Assembly: GCA_016199245.1 (NCBI GenBank)
Contig: JACQHC010000130.1
Coordinates: forward strand, 1-47,771
Source: Gemmatimonadota bacterium
GTDB taxonomy: Bacteria > Gemmatimonadota > Gemmatimonadetes > Gemmatimonadales > GWC2-71-9
Direction of reading: 5' to 3'
DNA: 47,771 nucleotides
In this document: piece by piece, positions 7,381-14,738 of the stretch
Position numbering within the stretch: position 1 is the stretch's first letter
How the letters are laid out: each line of letters starts with the position of its first letter
The notes under the pieces: model-generated
The model's input: the letters and a program-made list of their open reading frames with translations, nothing else
Told to the model about the DNA's origin: nothing
The model's database searches: none
Program-made: the position numbers and the translations under genes

Positions 7381-7707
7381 ATGGGCCTCCTCCCGGAGTA
7401 CTTCCCGGATCTCACAGGCTTTCAGTGGGACGCCGGAAACTCCGAGAAGAATTGGCTCGCCCATGACGTGACACAGGCCGAGACCGAGCAGGTCTTCTTC
7501 AATCGTCCGGTCTTGATCATGCCTGACGCTGCGCACTCGCAGGTTGAGGTGCGGCACTACATACTGGGCAGAACCAGTACCGGGCGGCGCCGGACGGTCG
7601 TCTTTACCATTCGTGAGTCACTCGTCCGGCCGATCATGGCCCGTGACATGAGCCGTCGGGAACGCGGCCTCTACGCGGAGCAGGAGAATGCCGAAGAAGC
7701 GCCTTAA
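7381..7707 (+). CDS. brnT: BrnT family toxin
   Basis: 108 aa. It matches the BrnT pattern: an N-terminal FQWDAGNSEKNWLAHDVTQAE segment, then VFFNRPVLIM, VEVRHYILGRTSTGRRRTVVFTIRE, and the C-terminal RPIMARDMSRRERGLY. BrnT folds like RelE-type ribonucleases and inhibits translation. The gene overlaps brnA by 20 bases. It lies between two attC-like sites in the direction expected for an integron cassette. The last residues (QENAEEAP) lie within the overlap. Confidence 0.88.
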   Translation: MGLLPEYFPDLTGFQWDAGNSEKNWLAHDVTQAETEQVFFNRPVLIMPDAAHSQVEVRHYILGRTSTGRRRTVVFTIRESLVRPIMARDMSRRERGLYAEQENAEEAP

Positions 7708-8038
7708 GCCGATTCCTCGATTCCGTAGCGCAGCGCAGGAGCGGGAGTTCTGGGCTACGCACGACACGACGGACTATATCGACTGGTCCAAGGCGAAGCG
7801 CGCCGTTTTCCCCAATCTCCGTCCCTCAACCGAGAGCATCTCGCTCCGGCTGCCGGTGCCGCTACTGGCTGATCTCAAGGCGCTGGCAAACGAACGAGAT
7901 GTCCCCTACCAGTCACTGCTCAAGGTCTACTTGGCGAAGCAAGTGCGCCAAGAGCACGCTGGTGCCGGGCAGCATAACAAGCGTTTGCAGCGGACGAAGG
8001 CGCGGCGCCGGACGACGGCTCGCAAGAGCGCGGAATAG
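7688..8038 (+). CDS. BrnA/CopG-type antitoxin
   Basis: 116 aa. It has the features of CopG/BrnA antitoxins paired with BrnT: FRSAAQEREFWATHDTTDYIDW (toxin-binding part), then a ribbon-helix-helix DNA-binding segment (ESISLRLPVPLLADLKALANERDVPYQSLLKVYLAKQV). Residues after about 95 (HNKRLQRTKARRRTTARKSAE) are basic and are encoded by the left arm of attC site B, so they are probably a read-through tail rather than part of the fold. It would neutralise BrnT and repress the shared promoter. Confidence 0.85.
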   Translation: MPKKRLKPIPRFRSAAQEREFWATHDTTDYIDWSKAKRAVFPNLRPSTESISLRLPVPLLADLKALANERDVPYQSLLKVYLAKQVRQEHAGAGQHNKRLQRTKARRRTTARKSAE

Positions 8039-8078
8039 GTGCGCCGCGCCTTCGCCGCTGAAACGCGAGTCGCTAGCC
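7972..8078 (+). other. attC-like site B at the end of the brnT-brnA cassette
   Basis: The R'' box is GCATAAC (7972-7978). The arms AGCGTTTGCAGCGGACGAAG (7980-) and CTTCGCCGCTGAAACGC (8050-8066) pair along almost their whole length with one extrahelical base. The R' position is GCTAGCC (8072-8078), one substitution from GTTAGCC. GTTAGCC would be the exact complement of the next cassette's R'' box (GGCTAAC at 8499), so the mismatch looks like decay of a once-perfect site. Confidence 0.75.
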
Positions 8079-8110
8079 GGACACCAGCACATCACGAGCG
8101 TCCATAGCCT

Positions 8111-8479
8111 GTGAGTCTTGCTGCGATAGTTGGCGCGACCCTCGCTCTCGGTGTGGGAACCGTTCATTCCTACCTTGGAGAGCGCTACATCCTTATCCGA
8201 TTGTTCCGCCGCCCCGATCTACCGCAGCTGTTCGGCAGCGACGCCTTTACCAGACGTACTCTCCGTTTCGCGTGGCACCTCACAACTCTCGCTTGGTGGG
8301 GCCTCGGTGTCCTCCTGCTGCTTCTCGCCCAGGACGCCTCCACCGCTGCACTTGGGGCGGCGATCGCCGGAACCTTTGCGGCAACGGCCCTGCTGACGTT
8401 CCTCGGGTCTCGCGGCCGGCATCTCGCGTGGCCCGTGTTTCTGGGCATCGCCGCGGCGGCGTGGTATGCGACCCGCTGA
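8111..8479 (+). CDS. Four-helix membrane protein in an integron cassette
   Basis: 122 aa, GTG start. Four hydrophobic segments are visible: residues about 2-20 (AAIVGATLALGVGTVHSYLG), 52-72 (TLAWWGLGVLLLLLA), 75-97 (AALGAAIAGTFAATALLTFLG) and 102-120 (LAWPVFLGIAAAAWYA). A short charged section with RYILIRLFRRPDLPQLFG lies after helix 1. I do not recognise a named function. It lies between attC sites B and C in cassette orientation, and small inner-membrane proteins of unknown role are common cassette cargo. Confidence 0.75.
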   Translation: MSLAAIVGATLALGVGTVHSYLGERYILIRLFRRPDLPQLFGSDAFTRRTLRFAWHLTTLAWWGLGVLLLLLAQDASTAALGAAIAGTFAATALLTFLGSRGRHLAWPVFLGIAAAAWYATR

Positions 8480-8498
8480 CACTGCGGTGCATGGTGCC

Positions 8499-8634
8499 GG
8501 CTAACACGGAAAATGGAGCCGACGGGCGCTCGCCACGCGGCGCCCGCGCAAAGGCTAGCGCCGGTGCGCAGCAAAGGAAATAATGTTTGTGAGTAGCGGC
8601 CGCCTCGCCGGCGGCTCATTTCGAGGCGTTAGGC
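8499..8634 (+). other. attC site C, near-canonical
   Basis: 136 bases. R'' is GGCTAAC (8499-8505) and R' is GTTAGGC (8628-8634). The arms GGAAAATGGAGCCGACGGGCG and CGCCGGCGGCTCATTTCGAGGC pair with the small asymmetries that define attC strand choice. It is the best-preserved of the three sites. The TTAGGC that would open a third cassette has no complementary GCCTAAC box in the 1.3 kb downstream, so the following attC is missing or lost. Confidence 0.8.
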
Positions 8635-8656
8635 GCCCCTTAACTCCCTATCACGC

Positions 8657-9100
8657 ATGGCTGAACCAAGAACCCTGCGTTTCGAGCAGGCCGTCCGCGA
8701 TAGCCTCGCAGCCCAGCAACTGATGGCGACGATCGGAGCACGCCTCGCGGGCGTCGCCGCTGGTGACATCGAGATCCGGGTGCTCTTCCACTCACGCAGC
8801 AGCACGGGTTCCTCCACGCTGGGGTAGTGACCTCCGCGCTGGATAGTGCGTGCGGCTACGCAGCGCTCAGCCTGATGCCGGAGGGCGCCGGAGTGCTCAC
8901 GCTGGAATTCAAGACGAACCTCTTGGCCCCTGCCCGCGGCGAGGAGCTGATCGCACGCGGTCGCGTCGTGCGGGCCGGGCGGACGATCACGGTGTGCCAG
9001 GCGCTTGTGTGCCCAGCTGGACGGTGGCTGGCGTCTCGGCTACGAGGTTGCAGATTTGCGGCCGAGGCCAATGCAGCTCAATGGCAACGCCAGGCAGCTG
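8657..9100 (+). pseudogene. PaaI-type hotdog thioesterase, frameshifted
   Basis: The N-terminal frame reads MAEPRTLRFEQAVRDSLAAQ and continues to IEIRVLFHS, then hits a stop at 8825. The family continuation TQQHGFLHAGVVTSALDSAC appears in a second frame from about 8788 and runs through YAALSLMPEGAGVLTLEFKT and LLAPARGEELIARGRVVRAG to TVCQALV. The C-terminal part CAQLDGGWRLGYEVADL then appears back in the first frame from about 9010. Two indels have therefore broken a gene for a phenylacetate-type or general acyl-CoA thioesterase. A sequencing error at one site is possible, but two make decay more likely. It lies immediately after attC site C. Confidence 0.75.
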
Positions 9101-9139
9101 CCTGGCTCGTTCCTCTCGGCTTCCGCAAGTGGGAGGTGT

Positions 9140-9601
9140 ATGCGGACGATCGCTGACGGTCACACACTGGACTCTCTGGTCGAGCGCCTCCGACGGCTCC
9201 GCCCGGACACCCCGCGGCAGTGGGGTACCCTTACACCAGGCGAAATGCTGTGCCATCTCGGCGACGCTCATGAATCCGTCCTGGGCACACGAGTCCCTCC
9301 TGGACCGCCTCCATCCGGCGTTCCACGGCCCTTGTCTAAGTGGTATGTGTTGCATACGCCATTCCCCTTGCCGCAGGGCGTCCCGACTCGACCAGGCGTG
9401 AATCCCAAGATCGATGGAACTCGGCCTGGGGACTTCGAGCAGGATCGCGAGCGGGTCATCAACACCCTGCGCCGCCTCGCCGTCGCGGTGCCAACCACGC
9501 TGCTAGCATCCCACTCGCGGTTTGGTCCGATGTCCGCTCGGGACTGGTATCGTTGGGCCTATCGGCACGTCGATCATCATTTGCGCCAGTTCGGCTTGTA
9601 G
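9140..9601 (+). CDS. DUF1569 / DinB-like protein
   Basis: 153 aa. The start ATG at 9140 is preceded by GGGAGG at 9131-9136. The sequence has the DUF1569 (DinB superfamily) layout: an N-terminal helix (LDSLVERLRRLRPDTPRQWG), TPGEMLCHLGDAHE with the metal-ligand-type His, a central loop with PLPQGVPTRPGVNP, and the C-terminal HSRFGPMSARDWYRWAYRHVDHHLRQFGL with the HxxHH-like end. Members of this fold are putative metal-dependent thiol-transferases; the substrate is unknown. It is intact between two broken genes. Translation may start inside the end of the former PaaI region. Confidence 0.8.
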   Translation: MRTIADGHTLDSLVERLRRLRPDTPRQWGTLTPGEMLCHLGDAHESVLGTRVPPGPPPSGVPRPLSKWYVLHTPFPLPQGVPTRPGVNPKIDGTRPGDFEQDRERVINTLRRLAVAVPTTLLASHSRFGPMSARDWYRWAYRHVDHHLRQFGL

Positions 9602-9661
9602 CGGCCGCGCCCCGCCCGTGGCTCATGCAAGCGAGCCAGATCGCTCGTCCCCAGGTGCGCC

Positions 9662-9936
9662 ATGCAGCTGAATCCGTATCTGCGCTTCAAGGGAGAGTGC
9701 GAGGCAGCGTTCAAGGTCTATGAGCAGTGTCTCGGCGGCCAACTCGGGGCGATCTTCCGCTACGGCGGGACGCCCCTGGCGAGTCACGTTCCGGCCGACT
9801 GGTCGGACAAAGTCATGCACGGCAGCTGCCGCTCGAGAAGACGTTCTGGACTGAGCGTTTTGGCATGCTCGTCGATCGCTTCGGCATATCGCGGTTGATC
9901 AACGGCGGAGGATCCGATGAGCCTCCGGAAGGCTGA
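9662..9936 (+). pseudogene. PhnB-like VOC/glyoxalase protein, internally deleted
   Basis: The first frame (9662 onward) reads MQLNPYLRFKGECEAAFKVY, a cysteine-containing GGQLGAIFRYGGTPL stretch and VPADWSDKVMHGS, the N-terminal half of PhnB/VOC proteins. It then switches, out of frame, at about 9820 to the family's C-terminus LPLEKTFWTERFGMLVDRFG, ending EPPEG at 9936. About 45-50 central residues of the usual ~135 are missing and the join is frameshifted, so no working protein is expected. The intact relatives are small dioxygenase-superfamily proteins of uncertain substrate. Confidence 0.8.
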
Positions 9937-9959
9937 GCGCCCGGGAGGCGGCGCGCCGT

Positions 9960-10475
9960 CTAGGGGACCGTCTGCAACTCCGTCTCGAGGCGCTTCGCCA
10001 GTGACGCGGCGTACTCGCGCACGGTCCTGGTGTTGTCCTGAAACACCATCATGCCGCGAAAGAAGGGGTTCTCCACCGTACCACGCTCCGTAATGGTGAG
10101 GCGCGTTCCCTGAGCATCAGGGGCCAGGTCCCAGGTCCACGAGCCGTGAAACGGACCTCCCGGGAGGATCTCCCGAACTAACCGCGCGGGCGGCTCGACG
10201 ACCGCGTTGACCACGGTCGCCTGGAATTGGCCGCCGAACGTCTCCTGCCACACCGCCTTGCTGTCGCGGTCGGGCAGCGCTGTGACCGCCGTGATCTCCG
10301 AATTCCATTCCGGCTGTTTGGGAAAGTCCGTGATCACCGCCCACACGTCCGCCGGCGGCTTGCCGAGGCGAACCGTGACGCTCGCCTCGTGGCTCTTGGG
10401 TACGAACAACCCCGCGATCAGGATCAGCAGGGCGAGCGCGGCAAGCGCCGCCAGAACAACCAGAATCCACTTCAT
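9960..10475 (-). CDS. SRPBCC (START/Bet v1-like) membrane-anchored protein
   Basis: 171 aa. An N-terminal membrane helix (WILVVLAALAALALLILIAGLFV) is followed by a polyketide-cyclase/SRPBCC lipid-binding domain: VRLGKPPADVWAVITDFPKQPEWNSEI, WQETFGGQFQATVV and GGPFHGSWTWDLAPDAQGTRLTITERG. A strong GGAGG lies 5 bases before the second of two adjacent ATGs, so the start at 10475 is preferred over 10478. The domain binds hydrophobic ligands; no ligand can be named. The neighbouring ABC permease gene ends 130 bases upstream on the same strand. Confidence 0.85.
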   Translation of the reverse strand: MKWILVVLAALAALALLILIAGLFVPKSHEASVTVRLGKPPADVWAVITDFPKQPEWNSEITAVTALPDRDSKAVWQETFGGQFQATVVNAVVEPPARLVREILPGGPFHGSWTWDLAPDAQGTRLTITERGTVENPFFRGMMVFQDNTRTVREYAASLAKRLETELQTVP

Positions 10476-10606
10476 CATCTCCTCCAGTATCGTTCGTGCG
10501 CGCCCCGTGCGCTCCTGTCGTGCATCGCGGCCCGGGCGGCTCGAGCGAGGAGGTCGAGATCCGCCCGGACCGGTCCGGCGTCAAGCAGTCGTGTGCCGCC
10601 GCCCAG

Positions 10607-13210
10607 CTACTCCGCCATCTCCCGGATTACCGCGAGCGGCGTGCTGCGGAATACCCGCACGCTATTGGCAAGACCCACGATCGTCGTTGCCCCAGCGGCG
10701 CCCAGCCCCAGGGTCGTTAGCGCGAGCGTGGGGAGCCGGAACGGCACCTCGAACAGGAAGCGCGTGAGCGCCCAGCCCGAGACGCCGGCGAGGATCATGC
10801 CCGCGAGTGCCGCGACGAGCCCGATGGCACAGTACTCCGTGGCGACGATGCGTGTGATCTGCGCCCGGCTCGCGCCGAGCGTTTTGAGCAGCGCGCTCTC
10901 GCGCATGCGCTGGAAGCGGGACGTGGCGATCGCGCCCACCAGCACCACGAGGCCCGACGCGATGCTGAACAACGCCATGAAGCGGATCGCGAGTGAGACG
11001 CTGCCCAGGATCTTGTCCAGCGTTTGCTGCACCAGCGTCAGGTCTACGATCGCGATGTTGGCGTACTGGCGCACGAGATCGCGCTGGACCACGGCCCGCT
11101 CCTGCGGATCGTCCACGCGTGACAGCAGGACGATGTTCTGCGGGGCCTCCTCCAGCACGCCGGGCTCGAACACCACGAAGAAGTTGGGCTCGAACCGGGC
11201 CCAATTCACGCGCCGCAAGCTCGCGATCTCCGTTTCAATGAGCGTGCCCTGAACGTTCCACGTGATCCGGTCACCGAGTGCGACGCGGAGCTCGGCGGCG
11301 AGATCTTCCTCTACCGAGATTCGAGCCAGGCGGTTGGGCGGTCGGGCGGGTGGCCGGTCGGCCTGGTCGCCGGACCGTGCAACCGCCTGTCCGCCCATCC
11401 GCCCATCCGCCCCATTCCACCACCGTCCCGCCACCAGCGTCTCCGACTCAACAAGCGTGTCCCGATACGTATGCCGGTACTCGCGCCGCAACGCCCAGCG
11501 ACTCGTGCGCCACTCCCCGGAGTCGGCCAGCAAGTCGCGCACCGTGCGTCCGTTCACGGCCGCGACGCGGGCCGGCACCATCGGCGTGCGTTGAACGATG
11601 CGGTGCCCCCGGGATTGGAGTACTTGTACGACGCCCGGTGACTGGTCGGGTTGGATGTCGAACATCACGAGATTCGGGCGATCCGGCCGTGTGTCGAGTG
11701 CCACCTGGTCGAGCAGGTTGCGCTGCACCACGTACAACGTTGCGATGAGAAAGGCGCCGAACCCGACCGCTAACGTCACGGTGCCCGTCTGGTTGTGCGG
11801 CCGGAACAGATTTGCGATCCCCTGGCGGAGCGGGTACCCCGCGCCGCGCGGGAAGAACCGACGCGCGCCGCGGGCGAGGCCGGTGGCGCTTCCCCACAGC
11901 AGGCCGCTGGTGAGCGCCACGGCCGCGGCGAAGCTCAACCCCCAGCCCGAGCTGGGCGCCTGCCACACGCTGATCGCCAGCACGCTGGCGCCGAGTAGCG
12001 CGAGCGTCACGACGCGGGCGGGATCGTGCCGCCTCGGCGCCTCGTCGAACTCCCGGCGCAGCGCCGAGAGGGGCGACACGTTGCGCACCGCGAGCAGCGG
12101 GAGCAGCGCGAACAGCACGGCGACCCAGGCGCCGATGCCGAGTCCCGCAAGCGCCGACCCCCAGTCGGGCGACACGCCGACCTCGATCGGCAGGAAGTCG
12201 CTGAGCAGGGCCGGCAACCGGGCTTGCACCACGAGCCCAATCACCACGCCGACCGCCGCCCCCGCGACGCCCAGCACGGCGGCCTGAAGCACGTAGATCA
12301 CGAACACGGTTTGCTGCGTGGCGCCGAGACAACGGAGCACCGCCGCCGTGGGGAGCTTGTCACGGGCGAACACGTTGACCGCGCTCGCGACGCCGACGCC
12401 GCCCAGCAGCAGCGCCACCAGGCCCACGAGGCCGAGAAACCGGGCCAGCATGTCCATCGAGTCCGCCAGCTCGTCCTGGCGCTCGGAGACCGTGTCGAAC
12501 CCGACCTGCCGGTCCCGCAGCGTCTGGATGTTGCGGTTGAGGAATCGCTGCACGGCGGCGTCGGACTGGATTCGCAGGAAGGCGAGGTAGCGCGCGCGGC
12601 TGCCAAACCGCAGCAGCTGGGTCTCGTCGAGATAGCGGCCGGGGATGAACACCCGCGGGCCGATCGCGGTGCGGAGCGCGATCTCGCCCGGCGTGCGCGT
12701 CACGACGCCGGCGATGGGGAACGTGGTTTCGCCGATGCCGAGCGTGTCGCCCACCGCCGCGCCCACCTGCACCAGCAGCGCGGGATCCACCAGCGCGACG
12801 CGTCGTTGTTGGAGCTCCGGCCAGAGGCCGGGCGGGTCGGTGTCGATGGTGCCGTAGTAGGGGAACGCGCCCTCCACGGCCCGGACCTCCACCAGGCGCG
12901 ATCCGCCACTTCGCGTGGCGAGGGCCATCGAGGCGAAGCTCGTGACCCGAGAGAGTGCCACGCCCTCGGTCTGCACGGAGTCGAGTATTCCGGTGATCAT
13001 GGAGTCGAACGGCTGGCGGCTCGACAGCTCGATGTCGGCGCCCAGGAGGTTCCGGGCCTCGGCGTTGATGCCTGCCGTGACGTTCTCGCGGAACGAGTTG
13101 ATCGCGACGAGCGCGGCCACGCCCAACGTGATCGAGCTCATGTACAGCGCCAGGCGACGCCGGCTGGCGCGCGCCTCGCGCCGGGCCATGGCGAGGGCGA
13201 AGGAGGTCAC
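10607..13210 (-). CDS. ybbP: FtsX-like ABC transporter permease (YbbP type)
   Basis: 867 aa. An N-terminal membrane helix (YMSSITLGVAALVAINSF) and a large extracytoplasmic domain are followed by two FtsX-type permease bundles with central and C-terminal helices (LGLVGLVALLLGGVGVASAVNVFA, AAVLGVAGAAVGVVIGLVV, LLGASVLAISVW, MALFSIASGLVVLVGAIA, YCAIGLVAALAGMILAG). This is the architecture of YbbP-like predicted exporters of lipidic substrates. It overlaps the upstream ATPase gene by 4 bases. With the divergent SGNH esterase it reproduces the tesA-ybbA-ybbP neighbourhood known in proteobacteria. The transported substrate is not established. Confidence 0.87.
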   Translation of the reverse strand: MTSFALAMARREARASRRRLALYMSSITLGVAALVAINSFRENVTAGINAEARNLLGADIELSSRQPFDSMITGILDSVQTEGVALSRVTSFASMALATRSGGSRLVEVRAVEGAFPYYGTIDTDPPGLWPELQQRRVALVDPALLVQVGAAVGDTLGIGETTFPIAGVVTRTPGEIALRTAIGPRVFIPGRYLDETQLLRFGSRARYLAFLRIQSDAAVQRFLNRNIQTLRDRQVGFDTVSERQDELADSMDMLARFLGLVGLVALLLGGVGVASAVNVFARDKLPTAAVLRCLGATQQTVFVIYVLQAAVLGVAGAAVGVVIGLVVQARLPALLSDFLPIEVGVSPDWGSALAGLGIGAWVAVLFALLPLLAVRNVSPLSALRREFDEAPRRHDPARVVTLALLGASVLAISVWQAPSSGWGLSFAAAVALTSGLLWGSATGLARGARRFFPRGAGYPLRQGIANLFRPHNQTGTVTLAVGFGAFLIATLYVVQRNLLDQVALDTRPDRPNLVMFDIQPDQSPGVVQVLQSRGHRIVQRTPMVPARVAAVNGRTVRDLLADSGEWRTSRWALRREYRHTYRDTLVESETLVAGRWWNGADGRMGGQAVARSGDQADRPPARPPNRLARISVEEDLAAELRVALGDRITWNVQGTLIETEIASLRRVNWARFEPNFFVVFEPGVLEEAPQNIVLLSRVDDPQERAVVQRDLVRQYANIAIVDLTLVQQTLDKILGSVSLAIRFMALFSIASGLVVLVGAIATSRFQRMRESALLKTLGASRAQITRIVATEYCAIGLVAALAGMILAGVSGWALTRFLFEVPFRLPTLALTTLGLGAAGATTIVGLANSVRVFRSTPLAVIREMAE

Positions 13211-13890
13211 GCCGCGGCGGTGTCGGAGACGATGCGGCCGCCGCTCAGACGAATCACGCGGCGCGCGCGCGCGGCCAGCTCGGGATCGTGGGTCACCAGC
13301 ACCAGCGTCGTTCCCGCCTCGCGGTTGAGGCGCTCCAGCAGCTCGATGATCTGATGACCGGTGTCCGCGTCGAGGTTCCCGGTGGGCTCGTCGGCGAACA
13401 GGAGTTTGGGTTCGTTGGCGAACGCGCGCGCGATTGCCACGCGCTGCTGCTCGCCGCCGGACAGCTGCGCGGGATAATGGTGCGCCCGCTCGCCCAGCCC
13501 CACGCGGGCCAGGAGATCCAGCGCGCGCGCCCCGGCGCCGTCCCCGCCCGCCCGGCGCAGCTCGAGCGGCACGAGCACGTTCTCCAGCGCCGTCAGCGTG
13601 GGGATCAGCTGGAACGTCTGGAACACGAATCCCACGCGCTCGGCGCGGAACCGGGCCCGTCCGTCCTCGTCCAGCGCAGCGAGGTCCTGGCCGTCCAGGG
13701 TGACCGAGCCCGCCGTGGGCCGGTCGAGGCCCGCCAGCAGGCCGAGCAGCGTCGTCTTGCCGCTGCCTGACGGCCCCACGACGGCCACGAACCCTCGGGG
13801 CTCCACCGAGAACCCGATGTCCTTCAGCACGGTGAGCGGACGGCCACCGCTCATGTAGGTCTGCTCGAGTCCGCGTACGTCAATCATCAT
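13207..13890 (-). CDS. ybbA: ABC transporter ATPase (YbbA/LolD type)
   Basis: 227 aa. Walker A is [20 protein letters not shown], the Q-loop region is [19 protein letters not shown], the signature [19 protein letters not shown], Walker [13 protein letters not shown], and the switch His is in [11 protein letters not shown]. This is the MacB/LolD/YbbA subclass that drives FtsX-like permeases. The gene is followed by the permease with a 4-base overlap, so the two form one transporter. It is divergent from the SGNH lipoprotein gene with a 117-base intergenic region that must hold both promoters. Confidence 0.93.
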   Translation of the reverse strand: MMIDVRGLEQTYMSGGRPLTVLKDIGFSVEPRGFVAVVGPSGSGKTTLLGLLAGLDRPTAGSVTLDGQDLAALDEDGRARFRAERVGFVFQTFQLIPTLTALENVLVPLELRRAGGDGAGARALDLLARVGLGERAHHYPAQLSGGEQQRVAIARAFANEPKLLFADEPTGNLDADTGHQIIELLERLNREAGTTLVLVTHDPELAARARRVIRLSGGRIVSDTAAA

Positions 13891-14007
13891 GACCCCTGTG
13901 GAAGCCCCACGGACGCACCGCTGCGACTTGCTGCAAACGCTCCTAAGATAGTTTGCCTGAGCTGGAATCGTGGACCTGGTTTGCGTGACTCGCTAGCATT
14001 GACGCGC

Positions 14008-14685
14008 ATGCGTCAAGTACTGCTCGGCCTGACGGCTCCGCTGATCATGCTGGGTTGCATGGCCCGGGAGCAACGCAAGGGCGCCGCCGCACCGGACTCG
14101 ACGGAGACCGCGGACGCGGCGCCCGTGGTCCTGTTTCTCGGCACGAGCCTCACGGCGGGTCTGGGCGTGGAGCCTGGGGAGGCCTACCCCGCGCTCATCG
14201 AGCGTAAGATCGACTCCGCGGGCTACGCATTCCGGGTCGTGAACGCGGGCGTGAGTGGAGAAACCGCGGCGGGAGGATTGCGACGGGCGGAATGGCTCCT
14301 GTCGCAACCCGTCGCCGTGCTGGTGCTCGAGCTGGGGGCCAACGACGCGCTACGCGGGCAGGATCTCAGGGAAACGCGGGGGAATCTCCAAGCCATCATC
14401 ACGCGAACCAGGGCGGCGCATCCCGGTGCCGCCATCGTCATTGCCGGCATGGAAGCGCCGCCGAACCTGGGCCGCGCGTACACGGCGGAGTTCCGGCGGA
14501 TCTTCCGCGAGCTCGCCGAGGAGAACGGCGCGGTCCTGATCCCATTCCTGCTCGAAGGCGTGGGTGGAGTGCCCGAGCTGAACCAGGCGGATGGGATCCA
14601 TCCCACAGCAGCGGGGCACACCATCATGGCCGAGCATGTCTGGAAAGTGTTGGAGCCGGTGCTGATGCAAAGGCGCAAAGGGTAA
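14008..14685 (+). CDS. tesA: SGNH hydrolase lipoprotein (TesA-like esterase)
   Basis: 225 aa. The start ATG at 14008 gives a lipoprotein signal ending at PLIMLGC; the TTG at 13981 would add 9 residues. The SGNH blocks are all visible: block I LFLGTSLTAGLGV (GTSL instead of GDSL), block II NAGVSGETAAGG, block III LELGANDALRG, and block V DGIHPTAAGH with the catalytic Asp and His. It is an envelope-anchored esterase/lysophospholipase/thioesterase. Divergence from ybbA supports the TesA assignment. The Asp-to-Thr change in block I occurs in other family members and leaves the Ser intact. Confidence 0.87.
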   Translation: MRQVLLGLTAPLIMLGCMAREQRKGAAAPDSTETADAAPVVLFLGTSLTAGLGVEPGEAYPALIERKIDSAGYAFRVVNAGVSGETAAGGLRRAEWLLSQPVAVLVLELGANDALRGQDLRETRGNLQAIITRTRAAHPGAAIVIAGMEAPPNLGRAYTAEFRRIFRELAEENGAVLIPFLLEGVGGVPELNQADGIHPTAAGHTIMAEHVWKVLEPVLMQRRKG

Positions 14686-14716
14686 GAGGTGAGAGGTAAG
14701 AGGTGAAGGGTAGGCG
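14684..14716. repeat. GTAAGAGGTGAG-type short repeat, arm 1
   Basis: A purine-rich run built of GTAAGAGGTGAGAG and GTAAGAGGTGAAGG units lies between the stops of the convergent esterase and exchanger genes. Its reverse complement recurs, imperfectly, at 15808-15840 on the other side of the exchanger gene, and a shorter similar run is at 15737-15751. Confidence 0.5.
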
Positions 14717-14738
14717 TGGCCGTAATCGGCCCGGCCGG

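Noticed and set aside
9600-9661. A fourth attC between DUF1569 and the PhnB remnant
   Set aside because: GC-rich but no R'' or R' box and no long pairing arms.
12026-13354. Long + strand frame opposite the permease and ATPase genes (also 1004-2278, 31605-33245)
   Set aside because: They are antisense or off-frame readings of high-GC genes, with His/Arg/Gly-rich sequence and no domain pattern.
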